The position numbers were made by a program, and so were the translations under genes. From positions 1 to 56,530 of the forward strand of contig CALLIL010000018.1 in NCBI GenBank assembly GCA_938009755.1: a stretch of DNA of 56,530 bases, in the 5' to 3' direction. The stretch comes from an uncultured Marinomonas sp. GTDB lineage: Bacteria; Pseudomonadota; Gammaproteobacteria; Pseudomonadales; Marinomonadaceae. How positions within the stretch are numbered: the stretch's first letter is position 1; each line of letters opens with the position of its first letter. Below are positions 35,243-44,828 of this stretch, in pieces. The notes beneath the pieces are model-generated. The model made no database searches and was not told the DNA's origin. It saw nothing but the letters and a program-made list of their open reading frames with translations.

Positions 35243-35974
35243 TTAAATATCACCCCAAAGGGTGTTTATAACGCTTAATGCGACCACTGGTGCGGTTTCT
35301 GTTCTGAGTACACGCGGCCCTAACGTGATAGCACTAAAACCTTTATTTTCAGACAGTTGGACTTCCTTTTCGCTTAATCCGCCTTCAGGGCCAATGAGCA
35401 AAGCTACCTGATTGTTGTCGGGTTTTTTGTGTTGATTGATGGGTTTTGCGCAATGATGATGTAACGTGAATTTTAACATATTGTTACAATCATCTAGCCA
35501 GTCGGTCAACAAAACTGGAGCATGAATAATAGGGACAACGCCTCTACCACATTGTTCTGCCGCACTTATTGCCACTTGCTGCCAATGTTGTTGGCGTTTT
35601 TCAGCGCGGTTGTCTTGCAGCTTTACTTCGCAGCGTTCACTGAATAAAGGTTGAATAGCGTAAACGCCAGCTTCCACTGCTTTTTGTATGGCGTAATCCA
35701 TTCTTTCGCCACGAGATAAACTTTGCCCAATGGTGACTTGTATTGGTGATTCATTATAGAGGGGTTCAAAATGTGTGATGGCTACGTTGGCAGAGCGTTT
35801 TTCTACATCGCACAGCTCGGCATGAAATTGTCCTCCTGTGCCGTTAAACACTCGAATTGGGTGACCAGATTTTAAACGCAATACTTTGCAGACATGTTGA
35901 AAGGTCGAATCAGGCAAGGCTATCGTCGTATTCTCATTGAGTTCAGTGTCGATAAAAAGTCGTGGAATACGCAT
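35243..35974 (-). CDS. rsmE: 16S rRNA (uracil1498-N3)-methyltransferase
   Basis: This 243-residue SPOUT-fold enzyme starts with a PUA-like domain (MRIPRLFID, HVCKVLRLKSGHPIRVFNGTGG). It has the family motifs SRGERMDYAIQKAVEAGV, LLIGPEGGLSEKEV and LGPRVLRTETAPVVAL. It methylates U1498 of 16S rRNA. It is on the same strand as metK but separated from it by a terminator. Confidence 0.95.
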   Translation of the reverse strand: MRIPRLFIDTELNENTTIALPDSTFQHVCKVLRLKSGHPIRVFNGTGGQFHAELCDVEKRSANVAITHFEPLYNESPIQVTIGQSLSRGERMDYAIQKAVEAGVYAIQPLFSERCEVKLQDNRAEKRQQHWQQVAISAAEQCGRGVVPIIHAPVLLTDWLDDCNNMLKFTLHHHCAKPINQHKKPDNNQVALLIGPEGGLSEKEVQLSENKGFSAITLGPRVLRTETAPVVALSVINTLWGDI

Positions 35975-36018
35975 GTTTTGTCCTGTTTGTGCTGGGTAAA
36001 ATCAAAACCAATAGAAAT

Positions 36019-36064
36019 AAAAAAAGCCTTCAACCGCAGATACGTCTGCAGCAGAAGGCTTTTA
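36019..36064 (-). terminator. Rho-independent terminator after metK
   Basis: The outer stem AAAAGCCTTC / GAAGGCTTTT encloses an inner one (CGCAGA / TCTGC-G region). On the minus strand the hairpin is followed by a run of seven T. Confidence 0.88.
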
Positions 36065-36082
36065 TAACGGAAAATCAGAAAA

Positions 36083-37246
36083 TTATAAACCAGCGGCTTT
36101 ACGCAACTCGTCAGCTTTGTCTGTTTTTTCCCATGTAAAATTGTCTCCAGTACGACCAAAGTGGCCATAAGCCGCTGTTGGTAAGTAAATAGGACGTTTT
36201 AGGTCTAACATTTTAATTAAGCCAGCAGGGCGCAATTCAAAGTGGTCGCGAACGATCTCAACAATCTGTGCATCGCTGATTTTGCCTGTGCCAAATGTGT
36301 TGATACTGATCGATGTTGGCTCTGCAACACCAATGGCGTAAGACACTTGAATTTCACATTTATCAGCAAGGCCAGATGCAACGATGTTTTTTGCCACATA
36401 GCGACCTGCGTAAGCCGCTGAACGGTCAACTTTTGATGGGTCTTTACCAGAGAATGCACCGCCGCCATGACGCGCCATGCCGCCGTAAGTGTCGACGATG
36501 ATCTTACGGCCTGTTAAACCACAGTCACCCACAGGGCCACCGATAATGAATTGGCCTGTTGGGTTGATGAAGTATTTGGTGTCTTTTGATAACCATTCAG
36601 CCGGCAGTACAGGTTTGATGATTTCTTCCATTACCGCTTCACGAAGATCGGCCTGCTTGATTGCGGCGCTGTGTTGAGTGGATAACACAACGGCGTCGAT
36701 TGCGCATGGCTTGCCATTTTCGTCATAACGGAAAGTAACTTGGCTTTTCGCGTCTGGGCGAAGGAAGTCCAGTGTGCCGTTTTTACGAACTTCCGCTTGG
36801 CGTTGTACGAGGCGATGAGCGTAAGTAACAGGTGCAGGCATTAATACGTCAGTTTCGTTGGTTGCAAAGCCAAACATCAAGCCTTGGTCTCCGGCGCCAA
36901 GCTCTTTTTCGCTGGCTTCATCCACGCCGACGGCGATGTCAGCAGATTGTTTGCCGATGGCGTTCATAACGGCACAAGATTCCCAATCGAACCCCATGTC
37001 TGAACTGTTGTAGCCGATTTCACGAATGACGCCACGGGCAATCTCTTCGATATCAACCCAAGCATTGGTGCGTACTTCTCCTGCGACCAAAACCATGCCG
37101 GTTTTTACCATGGTTTCACAAGCAACACGTGCTTCTTTGTCTTCTGCAAGAATGGCATCAAGAATGGCATCAGACACTTGGTCTGCAATTTTGTCTGGAT
37201 GGCCTTCAGAAACAGATTCTGAAGTAAATAAAGAATATTCTGACAT
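36083..37246 (-). CDS. metK: S-adenosylmethionine synthetase
   Basis: This 387-residue enzyme makes SAM from methionine and ATP. Motifs: [29 protein letters not shown], and [20 protein letters not shown] (phosphate-binding). AGAGGAGAC lies before the ATG. Its 5' leader (about 37250-37355) can form two mutually exclusive hairpins with T-tracts, suggesting attenuation. It is divergent from tkt. SAM links it to mtnN, trmA and other methyltransferases in the window. Confidence 0.96.
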   Translation of the reverse strand: MSEYSLFTSESVSEGHPDKIADQVSDAILDAILAEDKEARVACETMVKTGMVLVAGEVRTNAWVDIEEIARGVIREIGYNSSDMGFDWESCAVMNAIGKQSADIAVGVDEASEKELGAGDQGLMFGFATNETDVLMPAPVTYAHRLVQRQAEVRKNGTLDFLRPDAKSQVTFRYDENGKPCAIDAVVLSTQHSAAIKQADLREAVMEEIIKPVLPAEWLSKDTKYFINPTGQFIIGGPVGDCGLTGRKIIVDTYGGMARHGGGAFSGKDPSKVDRSAAYAGRYVAKNIVASGLADKCEIQVSYAIGVAEPTSISINTFGTGKISDAQIVEIVRDHFELRPAGLIKMLDLKRPIYLPTAAYGHFGRTGDNFTWEKTDKADELRKAAGL

Positions 37247-37291
37247 GTTTAATGTCTCCTCTTTTAGCTGAGTAAGTCACCAAACAGGCAT

Positions 37292-37351
37292 AAAAAAACC
37301 TGCTGGGCATCTGGAAAAATGCTAAACAGGTTTAACGGAATCTGTTTAGCA
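37292..37351 (-). promoter_or_regulatory. Possible transcription attenuator in the metK leader
   Basis: Read on the minus strand, hairpin A has arms TGCTAAACAG (37351-37342) and CTGTTTAGCA (37329-37320) and is followed by T5. Hairpin B pairs AAACCTG (37333-37327) with CAGGTTT (37302-37296), extended by T to 37292. The arms overlap, so only one can form. No known SAM-riboswitch core was recognised, and both hairpins look terminator-like, so the logic is unclear. Confidence 0.5.
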
Positions 37352-37530
37352 GCATTTATATAGCGTCCGCAAGCCGAGACAAATCGACGCTTTATTCAAG
37401 TGCGAATGATGGACGAGAGTTGCTTAAATATCAAGCAAAATAAGCAGATTTTAGTGAGTCAAGGCGGTATTTTTTTGTTACGATGGTGCAGATTCTGTGT
37501 CATTTCATTTTCTTTGCCCTGTGTTTGGGC

Positions 37531-37570
37531 ACAACAAAGACGCCTGCCTTGAAGGCGGGTCCTCTGTTGT
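37531..37570 (+). promoter_or_regulatory. Structured element in the tkt 5' region
   Basis: Nested arms ACAACA / TGTTGT (37531-37536, 37565-37570) enclose CCTGCC / GGCGGG (37543-37548, 37554-37559) with a TTGAA loop. It ends 49 bases before the tkt ATG and has no T-tract. It could be a leader structure or a protein-binding site; no known riboswitch is recognised. Confidence 0.4.
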
Positions 37571-37619
37571 TAGAGAATGTACTTTTATTATTTGTTAAGC
37601 CATCAGGAGTGGAACAACC

Positions 37620-39620
37620 ATGCCGTCTCGTAAACAACTTGCTAATGCCATACGCGCTTTGAGTATGGATGCAGTACAAAAAGCCAACTCAGGTCACCCA
37701 GGTGCACCAATGGGAATGGCTGATATCGCTGAAGTGTTGTGGAATGATTTCCTAAAGCACAACCCAAACAACTCTAAATGGGTAGATCGCGACCGCTTTG
37801 TATTGTCAAACGGGCATGGTTCTATGTTGATTTATTCTTTGTTGCATTTGTCAGGTTATAAATTGCCAATCGAAGAATTAAAACAATTTCGTCAACTTCA
37901 TTCTAAAACACCAGGTCACCCAGAATACGGTTACACAGATGGCGTAGAAACCACAACAGGCCCGTTGGGCGCTGGTATCAGTAATGCGGTCGGTATGGCG
38001 ATTGCAGAAAAAACCTTGGCGGCACAGTTTAACCGTGAAGGCCACAATATCGTCGATCACAATACGTATTGTTTCCTTGGTGATGGTTGTTTGATGGAAG
38101 GCATTTCCCACGAAGCCTGTTCATTAGCGGGCACTTTGGGGCTTGGTAAATTGGTTGCGTTCTGGGATGACAATGGCATTTCTATTGATGGTCATGTTGA
38201 AGGCTGGTTTACAGACAATACTCCGCAACGTTTTGAATCTTACGGCTGGCATGTGATTGCGGATGTGGATGGTCATGACCCTGTTGCGATTAAAGCAGCG
38301 ATCGAAGCGGCCAAAGCGGAAACCAGCAAACCAACTCTGATTTGTTGCAAAACAGTGATCGGTTTTGGTTCTCCAAACAAATCGGGCAGCCATGATTGTC
38401 ACGGTGCGCCATTGGGTGATGCTGAAATCGCTGCGGCTCGTGAATTCTTAGAATGGCCACACGCTCCTTTCGATATTCCTGCGGATGTTTATGCTGGTTG
38501 GGATGCGAAAGACACAGGTTTCACAAGCGAAGCTCAATGGGTGGCGAAGTTTGAAGCGTATGAAGCCGCTTACCCAGAATTGGCGGCGGAGTTTGATCGT
38601 CGTGTCGTGAAAGGTGAACTGCCAGCTGATTTTGAAGCGAAAGCACAGGCTTTCATTCAAGAGAGCCAAGACAAAGGCGAAAACATCGCCAGCCGTAAAG
38701 CGTCTCAAAATACCATTGGCGCTTTCGGTGCAATTTTACCTGAATTGTTGGGTGGTTCTGCTGACCTTGCGGGCTCTAACTTAACTTTATGGTCTGGTTC
38801 AAAAGGCATTCAAGACGACCCTGCTGGTAACTACATTTACTACGGTGTTCGTGAATTCGGTATGAGCGGCATCATGAACGGTGTGTCTTTGCACGGCGGT
38901 TTCATTAACTACGGTGCAACTTTCATGATGTTCATGGAATACGCGCGTAATGCTGTTCGTATGTCTGCTCTAATGGGCATTCAAAACATCTTTGTTTACA
39001 CGCATGACTCTATTGGTCAAGGTGAAGACGGCCCAACGCATCAGCCTGTTGAGCAGCTTGCTAACTTGCGTATGACGCCAAATATGTCTGTATGGCGTCC
39101 ATGTGATGCGGCAGAAAGTGCGGTTGCTTGGAAGTCGGCGGTTGAGCGTCGTACGGGCCCAACCTCTTTGGTATTTTCTCGTCAGGGCTTGCCAGCTCAA
39201 GCGCGTACAGCAGAACAGCTGGCGAACGTAGCGAAAGGCGGTTACATCCTGCAAGATTGCGCTGGCACGCCAGACCTTATCTTTTTAGCAACGGGCTCTG
39301 AAGTGAGCTTGGCAATGTCTTCTGCTGAAGCATTGACGGCAAAAGGTAAAAAAGTTCGCGTTGTGTCTATGCCTTCAACGACAACGTTTGACGCGCAAGA
39401 TGCGTCTTATAAAGAGTCTGTTTTGCCTCGTACGGTAACGAAACGTGTGGCAATTGAAACCGCTCATGTGGACTTCTGGTTCAAGTATGTTGGTTTTGAG
39501 GGTGCAACAGTTGGCATGACAACGTTTGGTGAATCTGCACCTGGTGGAGATTTGTTGAAGCACTTCGGCTTTACCGTTGAAAATGTGGTGGAGACAGCTG
39601 AGAAAGTGTTATCAGCTTAA
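37620..39620 (+). CDS. tkt: Transketolase
   Basis: This 666-residue thiamine-diphosphate enzyme moves two-carbon units in the pentose phosphate pathway and supplies erythrose-4-phosphate to the next gene product. It shows [13 protein letters not shown], the TPP-binding [18 protein letters not shown]...[10 protein letters not shown], and the central [28 protein letters not shown] precedes the ATG. A terminator separates it from epd. Confidence 0.96.
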   Translation: MPSRKQLANAIRALSMDAVQKANSGHPGAPMGMADIAEVLWNDFLKHNPNNSKWVDRDRFVLSNGHGSMLIYSLLHLSGYKLPIEELKQFRQLHSKTPGHPEYGYTDGVETTTGPLGAGISNAVGMAIAEKTLAAQFNREGHNIVDHNTYCFLGDGCLMEGISHEACSLAGTLGLGKLVAFWDDNGISIDGHVEGWFTDNTPQRFESYGWHVIADVDGHDPVAIKAAIEAAKAETSKPTLICCKTVIGFGSPNKSGSHDCHGAPLGDAEIAAAREFLEWPHAPFDIPADVYAGWDAKDTGFTSEAQWVAKFEAYEAAYPELAAEFDRRVVKGELPADFEAKAQAFIQESQDKGENIASRKASQNTIGAFGAILPELLGGSADLAGSNLTLWSGSKGIQDDPAGNYIYYGVREFGMSGIMNGVSLHGGFINYGATFMMFMEYARNAVRMSALMGIQNIFVYTHDSIGQGEDGPTHQPVEQLANLRMTPNMSVWRPCDAAESAVAWKSAVERRTGPTSLVFSRQGLPAQARTAEQLANVAKGGYILQDCAGTPDLIFLATGSEVSLAMSSAEALTAKGKKVRVVSMPSTTTFDAQDASYKESVLPRTVTKRVAIETAHVDFWFKYVGFEGATVGMTTFGESAPGGDLLKHFGFTVENVVETAEKVLSA

Positions 39621-39649
39621 TGTCCATGTTTACACAGTAAAGGTTTGAT

Positions 39650-39692
39650 AAGAAAAAGAGGTTGTGTTTTATACGCCTCTTTTTCTTTTTTC
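39650..39692 (+). terminator. Rho-independent terminator after tkt
   Basis: A perfect 12-bp stem, AAGAAAAAGAGG / CCTCTTTTTCTT, with a 14-base loop and further T. The stem is AT-rich but long. Confidence 0.8.
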
Positions 39693-39754
39693 CTTTTGAA
39701 AAAAGTAAAGAGAAAGCGATGTCGAGTCGGGTTTCTTTGCGATGAAGTAGGGTT

Positions 39755-40774
39755 ATGTTGCGAGTCGCTATTAATGGTTATGGTCGAATAGGGCGTGCGG
39801 TTCTAAGAGCGCTTTATGAAAACGGCTACCGCGACCACATTCAGGTGGTGGCAATTAATGAATTGTCTGATATCGAGACAATCAGTTATCTCACGCGCTA
39901 TGACACCACTCATGGTCGTTTTCCCCAGTCGGTGACGGTAGACGGCACAATCTTGATGATTAATGATGATCGGATTGCTTGTTTTTCTTGCGAAGACCCA
40001 AATGAATTAGACTGGGACGCGCTTGATGTGGATATGGTGCTGGAATGTTCTGGTAGCTTTTCTGATCGAGAAGGCGCGCAACATTATCTCGATGCTGGTG
40101 CTCCGAGAATATTACTTTCACAACCTGCGGCGTCAAATGTGGATGCGACGATTGTGTATGGCTTTAACCATCACACTCTTCAAGGCAATGAAAAGATTGT
40201 ATCAGCGGCGTCTTGTACAACAAATTGCCTTATACCTGTGTTGGATATGATTAAAAATGCAGTGGGTATCGATCATGGCGTAACGCAAACGATTCACTCT
40301 GCGATGAATGATCAGCCTGTCATTGACGCTTATAATCCAAAGGATTTACGTTTAACTCGTGCGGCATTGAGTTCTATTATTCCTGTGGATACGGGCTTAT
40401 CAAAAGGCATTACTCGCATGATGCCTGAGCTCGATGGGAAAATGGCTTGTAACGCGGTCCGAGTGCCAACCTTGAATGTTTCGGTGATTGATCTAGTGTT
40501 ACGAACAAGTAACGACGTGACGCTTGATGAAATTCATCAGCAATTAGAGCATGGCGCAAACACTAAATATGCGGGTTTGATGGGCTTTACTAAGGAAGCG
40601 CACGCTTCTGTTGATTTTAATCATGACCCAAGATCTGTGATCGTGGATAGTACACAAACGCAGGTAGTTGATAAGCGCATGATTAAATTATTGTGCTGGT
40701 TTGATAATGAATGGGGCTACGCTAATCGAATGTTAGATGTGGCCCAACACTGGGCAAGTGTGATCAAAGAATAA
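39755..40774 (+). CDS. epd: Erythrose-4-phosphate dehydrogenase
   Basis: This 339-residue GAPDH-family enzyme has the NAD-binding INGYGRIGRAVLRALYE and the catalytic Cys154 in SAASCTTNCL. The IHSAMNDQPVIDAY block is typical of Epd and differs from the usual GapA sequence. It makes 4-phosphoerythronate for pyridoxal phosphate synthesis. The order tkt-epd-pgk-fba is conserved in many gammaproteobacteria. The start has only a weak ribosome site (GTAGGG). Confidence 0.9.
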   Translation: MLRVAINGYGRIGRAVLRALYENGYRDHIQVVAINELSDIETISYLTRYDTTHGRFPQSVTVDGTILMINDDRIACFSCEDPNELDWDALDVDMVLECSGSFSDREGAQHYLDAGAPRILLSQPAASNVDATIVYGFNHHTLQGNEKIVSAASCTTNCLIPVLDMIKNAVGIDHGVTQTIHSAMNDQPVIDAYNPKDLRLTRAALSSIIPVDTGLSKGITRMMPELDGKMACNAVRVPTLNVSVIDLVLRTSNDVTLDEIHQQLEHGANTKYAGLMGFTKEAHASVDFNHDPRSVIVDSTQTQVVDKRMIKLLCWFDNEWGYANRMLDVAQHWASVIKE

Positions 40775-40834
40775 ATCTTTGGTTATAGAATCGAAAACTG
40801 TATTGAAAAATATTAAATGACGAGGATATCGTAC

Positions 40835-41998
40835 ATGACTGTAATTAACATGAAAGATTTGGATTTAGCGAATAAGCGCGTATTAATTCGTGAAGATTTA
40901 AACGTGCCAGTGAAAGACGGAGAAATCACTAGTGATGTGCGTATTCGTGCTGCATTGCCAACGATCAAATTGGCGTTAGAAGCCGGTGCGAAAGTCATGG
41001 TGATGTCTCACCTTGGTCGCCCAACGGAAGGTCAATACGAAGAAGAGTTTTCTCTTTTGCCTGTGGCAAAACACTTGTCTACTCTTTTGGGTCAAGAAGT
41101 GCCTTTAGTGAAAGATTGGTTAGATGGTGTTGACGTTGAAGCGGGTCAGGTTGTGTTGGTTGAAAACGTACGTTTTAACCTAGGTGAGAAAAAAGACGAC
41201 GAAGCTCTGTCTAAAAAAATGGCCGCTTTATGTGATGTGTATGTGATGGATGCCTTTGGTACGGCGCACCGTGCACAAGCGTCCACTCACGGTGTGGCAA
41301 AATTTGCCCCAGTTGCCTGTGCGGGCCCTTTATTGGCGGCTGAATTAGAGGCGTTAGGTAAAGCGTTGGATAATCCTGCTCGTCCTTTGGTCGCAGTTGT
41401 TGGTGGTTCTAAAGTATCGACTAAACTAACGGTTTTAGAGTCTTTGTCTAAGTTGTGTGACCAATTGATTGTTGGTGGCGGTATTTCAAACACCTTTGTT
41501 GCCGCTCGTGGTCATAACGTTGGTTTGTCTTTATATGAAAAAGACCTTATTCCTCAGGCGCAAAAATTGATGGCTGAATTGGACATTCCAGAAGTAACAG
41601 ATGTTCGTGTTGGTACGGAATTCTCTGATACAGCCGTTGCGACAATTAAGCCTGTTGATCAAGTGGCTGATAACGAAGAAATCATGGATTTAGGGCCAGA
41701 CTCCGCTCAAGCGATGGCTGAAATTTTAAAGGGCGCGAAAACGATTCTTTGGAATGGTCCGTGTGGCGTATTTGAATTCGATAATTTCTCTAAAGGTACG
41801 GAAGTAGTTGCTCAAGCGATCGCGAACAGCGATGCCTTTTCTGTTGCGGGTGGCGGTGATACGTTGGCGGCAATTGATAAGTATGGTTTGGCGGACAAAG
41901 TGTCTTATATTTCTACCGGTGGTGGTGCTTTCTTAGAATTTGTTGAAGGAAAAGTGCTTCCAGCTGTTGCGATGTTAGAGCTACGCGCGCAAAATTAG
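40835..41998 (+). CDS. pgk: Phosphoglycerate kinase
   Basis: This 387-residue glycolytic enzyme shows [50 protein letters not shown] and the nucleotide site [16 protein letters not shown]. The start [11 protein letters not shown] is chosen because GAGGATA lies 8 bases before it; an in-frame ATG at 40817 precedes that site. It is separated from fba by 251 bases containing a terminator. Confidence 0.96.
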   Translation: MTVINMKDLDLANKRVLIREDLNVPVKDGEITSDVRIRAALPTIKLALEAGAKVMVMSHLGRPTEGQYEEEFSLLPVAKHLSTLLGQEVPLVKDWLDGVDVEAGQVVLVENVRFNLGEKKDDEALSKKMAALCDVYVMDAFGTAHRAQASTHGVAKFAPVACAGPLLAAELEALGKALDNPARPLVAVVGGSKVSTKLTVLESLSKLCDQLIVGGGISNTFVAARGHNVGLSLYEKDLIPQAQKLMAELDIPEVTDVRVGTEFSDTAVATIKPVDQVADNEEIMDLGPDSAQAMAEILKGAKTILWNGPCGVFEFDNFSKGTEVVAQAIANSDAFSVAGGGDTLAAIDKYGLADKVSYISTGGGAFLEFVEGKVLPAVAMLELRAQN

Positions 41999-42057
41999 TA
42001 TCAAAGAATGACAAAATAGCATTCTTATGCGGTTCAGGGCGAAAGCCTGTCATGAGA

Positions 42058-42111
42058 AACATTGTCTGATATCGATTGGTTTGCCTTCGAGGAGTGTCAG
42101 GCAATGTTTTT
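42058..42111 (+). terminator. Likely rho-independent terminator after pgk
   Basis: Arms AACATTGTCTGA (42058-42069) and TCAGGCAATGTT (42097-42108) pair with one G-T and are followed by T5. The 27-base loop is large for a terminator. Confidence 0.65.
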
Positions 42112-42249
42112 ATTGACGTTAAAGTCACTAATTTGACGTAGATCGAATAGGGCTTGAATTCTGTTATTGCTGAGTTAGCCAACACCCTAACAAGATGACA
42201 ATAACGACAAATAAAATAAAACAAGACAATCTGTCAGAGGAAAACTTGT

Positions 42250-43317
42250 ATGCCTTTAATTAGTATGCGACAGCTGCTAGACCATGCTGCAGAGCACAGT
42301 TACGGTTTACCTGCGTTCAATGTGAATAACATGGAGCAAGTAAAAGCCATTATGGAAGCGGCAGATGAAGTGAATTCACCTGTTATCATGCAGGCTTCTG
42401 CGGGTGCGCGCCAATACGCGGGTTCGCACTTTCTGCGTCATTTAATTGCAGCAGCAATTGAAGATTATCCTCATATTCCTGTGGTTATGCATCAGGATCA
42501 CGGTACGTCTCCTGCGATTTGTCAGCGCTCCATTCAGCTGGGTTTCTCTTCTGTGATGATGGATGGTTCTCTACAAGCAGACGGCAAAACGCCTGCCAGT
42601 TATGACTATAACGTGGATGTTACTCGTCGTACGGTAGAGTTCGCTCACGCTTGCGGTGTTTCTGTTGAAGGTGAGTTGGGTGTGCTTGGTTCTTTGGAAA
42701 CGGGAGAAGCGGGCGAAGAAGACGGCGTCGGTGCGGAAGGCATTTTGACAATGGATCAAATGCTGACAGATCCACAAGAAGCGGTTGATTTTGTGAATGC
42801 CACAGGCATTGACGCGTTGGCGGTAGCGATTGGTACAAGCCATGGTGCGTACAAATTTACGCGTCCACCGACAGGTGACATTTTAGATATCGAACGCATA
42901 GCAACCATTGTGGAACGTTTGCCGAATACTCACATTGTATTGCATGGCTCGTCGTCTGTTCCTCAAGATTGGTTGGCGATCATCAATGAATTCGGAGGCG
43001 AAATTCCTGAAACCTATGGCGTTCCTGTTGAAGAGATTGTGAAAGCAATTCGTTATGGTGTTCGTAAGGTAAACATTGATACGGATTTACGTTTAGCGGC
43101 TACAGGTGCTATTCGTCGTAGTTTGGCGGAACACAAAGGTAACTTTGATCCTCGTAAATATTTAACAGAAAGTATTCGCGCGATGAAAGCGGTTTGTATT
43201 GATCGCTATGAAGCCTTTGGTTGTGCTGGACAAGCATCTCGTATTAAAACGATGGATCTTGAAGAAATGGCCGTGCGTTATGAGCGTGGTGAATACAATC
43301 ATGGTCGTACTTTTTAA
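42250..43317 (+). CDS. fba: Fructose-bisphosphate aldolase, class II
   Basis: This 355-residue zinc enzyme belongs to the class IIB group. It has the N-terminal [10 protein letters not shown], the metal and substrate site [43 protein letters not shown] and [13 protein letters not shown]. It cleaves fructose-1,6-bisphosphate in glycolysis or makes it in gluconeogenesis. GAGGAAAAC precedes the ATG. It ends the tkt-epd-pgk-fba group. Confidence 0.96.
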   Translation: MPLISMRQLLDHAAEHSYGLPAFNVNNMEQVKAIMEAADEVNSPVIMQASAGARQYAGSHFLRHLIAAAIEDYPHIPVVMHQDHGTSPAICQRSIQLGFSSVMMDGSLQADGKTPASYDYNVDVTRRTVEFAHACGVSVEGELGVLGSLETGEAGEEDGVGAEGILTMDQMLTDPQEAVDFVNATGIDALAVAIGTSHGAYKFTRPPTGDILDIERIATIVERLPNTHIVLHGSSSVPQDWLAIINEFGGEIPETYGVPVEEIVKAIRYGVRKVNIDTDLRLAATGAIRRSLAEHKGNFDPRKYLTESIRAMKAVCIDRYEAFGCAGQASRIKTMDLEEMAVRYERGEYNHGRTF

Positions 43318-43423
43318 TCACAGATTTATTTGCTGATTAAGGTAATGTGCCTGACATGTGCGAGCGAAAGAAGGCTAGTACTGATGTTTTTAGGATTTAT
43401 TTACTAAATAAGTAAAAAAACTA

Positions 43424-43451
43424 TTGACCCATAAAATCATTTGCCTATAAT
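43424..43451 (+). promoter_or_regulatory. Promoter of tRNA-Leu
   Basis: A near-consensus sigma-70 promoter: -35 TTGACC at 43424-43429, a 16-bp spacer, -10 TATAAT at 43446-43451, then GC-rich GCTCGCC as expected for a stringently controlled stable-RNA promoter. The tRNA starts 15 bases after the -10 box. Confidence 0.85.
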
Positions 43452-43465
43452 GCTCGCCATTCCTT

Positions 43466-43550
43466 GCGGGAGTGGTGGAATTGGTAGACACGCTGGATTT
43501 AGGTTCCAGTGCTTCACGGCGTGAGAGTTCGAGTCTCTCCTTCCGCACCA
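43466..43550 (+). tRNA. tRNA-Leu (anticodon UAG)
   Basis: The 85-nt gene folds into a class II tRNA: acceptor GCGGGAG / CTTCCGC, D-loop with GGTAGAC, anticodon loop TTTAGGT (UAG, reading CUN codons), a long variable arm, T-loop GTTCGAGTC, and encoded CCA at the 3' end. It has its own promoter and terminator. Confidence 0.96.
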
Positions 43551-43555
43551 TATTT

Positions 43556-43585
43556 AAAAAAGCTGACTTTATGTCGGCTTTTTTT
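43556..43585 (+). terminator. Rho-independent terminator after tRNA-Leu
   Basis: Stem GCTGAC / GTCGGC (one G-T) with a TTTAT loop, followed by T7, just behind the tRNA. Confidence 0.9.
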
Positions 43586-43739
43586 ATGTCTGAAAAATAT
43601 GCTTCCTTTCTTTGATTATTTCCATTGTGCTGTTTTAAACGGTTATTTTGGCTTCTAAATGTATTTTATTGTTCTTCCTGTCTCGAAAGTCCGCTAATTT
43701 GGTTAGAATAATGCTTCGTGCATTTTATTAGGCTCAATA

Positions 43740-44828
43740 ATGCGAAGATCTTTCTATTTCTCTGTACTTGTTTTCTTTTCGATGTTTTCGGTAGCCGCAG
43801 ATATGTCTTTGTATCTGATGGATGGAGAAGATTTTTATCGCGCTAGTCCTCGCCAAGCGTCCTTAGCTGAGCAATTTTCTGCCACAGTCAGATCTGACCC
43901 TTTGCCGATTCGCTTTAACCTAGCCCACCCTGTTCGTATTGCTATTTTGTTATTTGGTGAGAAGGACTCTGTTGAAAACCAAGCGCTACTGTTTACATTT
44001 AAGCGTCGGATGAGAGAGCTAGGTATTGACTATAGATTGGATACATATATAGACAGCTCTGTGAGAAAAGACGACGTTACGCTGTATTTTAAAATGGTTG
44101 ATGCTAAACCAGACTATATTGTGATGACAAAATTTGGCTTTATGCAGAGACGGTTTGTGGAACGTTTTTTGGCTTCAGGGAAGTCGAAAGTGATCTTATA
44201 CGATTTTGCGTCGCCTTTAACTTATTGGGTGAATGATCCTCCATTGATTTATATTGGCGTTGACCAAAAATTGGCAACGAAACGTCTTGTTGATTATCTG
44301 GATCGTCATTTGCCTAAAACAAGCCGGATATCTGCCATCGTTTCAGATGATAGTTATATGGAGCAAGTTCGGTGTAATTTATTCTTGGATGGAATCGCGA
44401 CACGTGGAAGAAAGCTTCACGTAATTAAAGTGATTCCTGATAATAGAACGCATGCTTTTCAGTCTACTAATACGTTGTTAAATGAAGGGAAAACAGATTT
44501 TATTTTTAGTTGTTCCCAAGAAATTTCCGAAGGTGTCGTTTCTGCCTTACAACAAAAAGGAACAAGCCATGTAGAAACCAATGCTTGGAAGCCTTGGTTT
44601 CCCTCTTCAGAAAGTTTTAAACAAACAATCAAAGCCAGCGTACTTTTTAACAAAGATGATTTATCAATTGCGGTGGCCGAAGCCATTAAACTCGATCTTG
44701 AAGGTCAGAATATGCCGTTGCTTTATATGTCTGGCTTCGAAGTCGTTGGCACGCAAGACAGTGAACATAATATGCAGCTTATGGTAGAGAAAATGTATCC
44801 CTATTCGGTGACTTTATGGCAGAGGTAA
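43740..44828 (+). CDS. LuxP-like periplasmic binding protein
   Basis: This 362-residue protein has a signal peptide (about 1-20) and a type I periplasmic-binding fold. Its order of motifs follows Vibrio LuxP, the AI-2 receptor: VRSDPLPI..PVRIAILLFG, DYIVMTKFGFMQRRFVERFL, KVILYDFASP, PLIYIGVDQ, FIFSCSQEISEGVVSAL and AEAIKLDLE. Against LuxP recalled from memory, Arg211 and Trp283 match pocket residues Arg215 and Trp289. However, the positions of LuxP Trp82, Asn159, Thr266 and Arg310 appear as Asn80, Asp155, Gln260 and Phe303. The ligand is probably not AI-2. It overlaps the next gene by 13 bases. Confidence 0.78.
   Translation: MRRSFYFSVLVFFSMFSVAADMSLYLMDGEDFYRASPRQASLAEQFSATVRSDPLPIRFNLAHPVRIAILLFGEKDSVENQALLFTFKRRMRELGIDYRLDTYIDSSVRKDDVTLYFKMVDAKPDYIVMTKFGFMQRRFVERFLASGKSKVILYDFASPLTYWVNDPPLIYIGVDQKLATKRLVDYLDRHLPKTSRISAIVSDDSYMEQVRCNLFLDGIATRGRKLHVIKVIPDNRTHAFQSTNTLLNEGKTDFIFSCSQEISEGVVSALQQKGTSHVETNAWKPWFPSSESFKQTIKASVLFNKDDLSIAVAEAIKLDLEGQNMPLLYMSGFEVVGTQDSEHNMQLMVEKMYPYSVTLWQR

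Noticed and set aside
37247-37400. Known SAM riboswitch in front of metK
   Set aside because: No conserved core of the SAM classes I can recall was found; only the alternative hairpins are supported.
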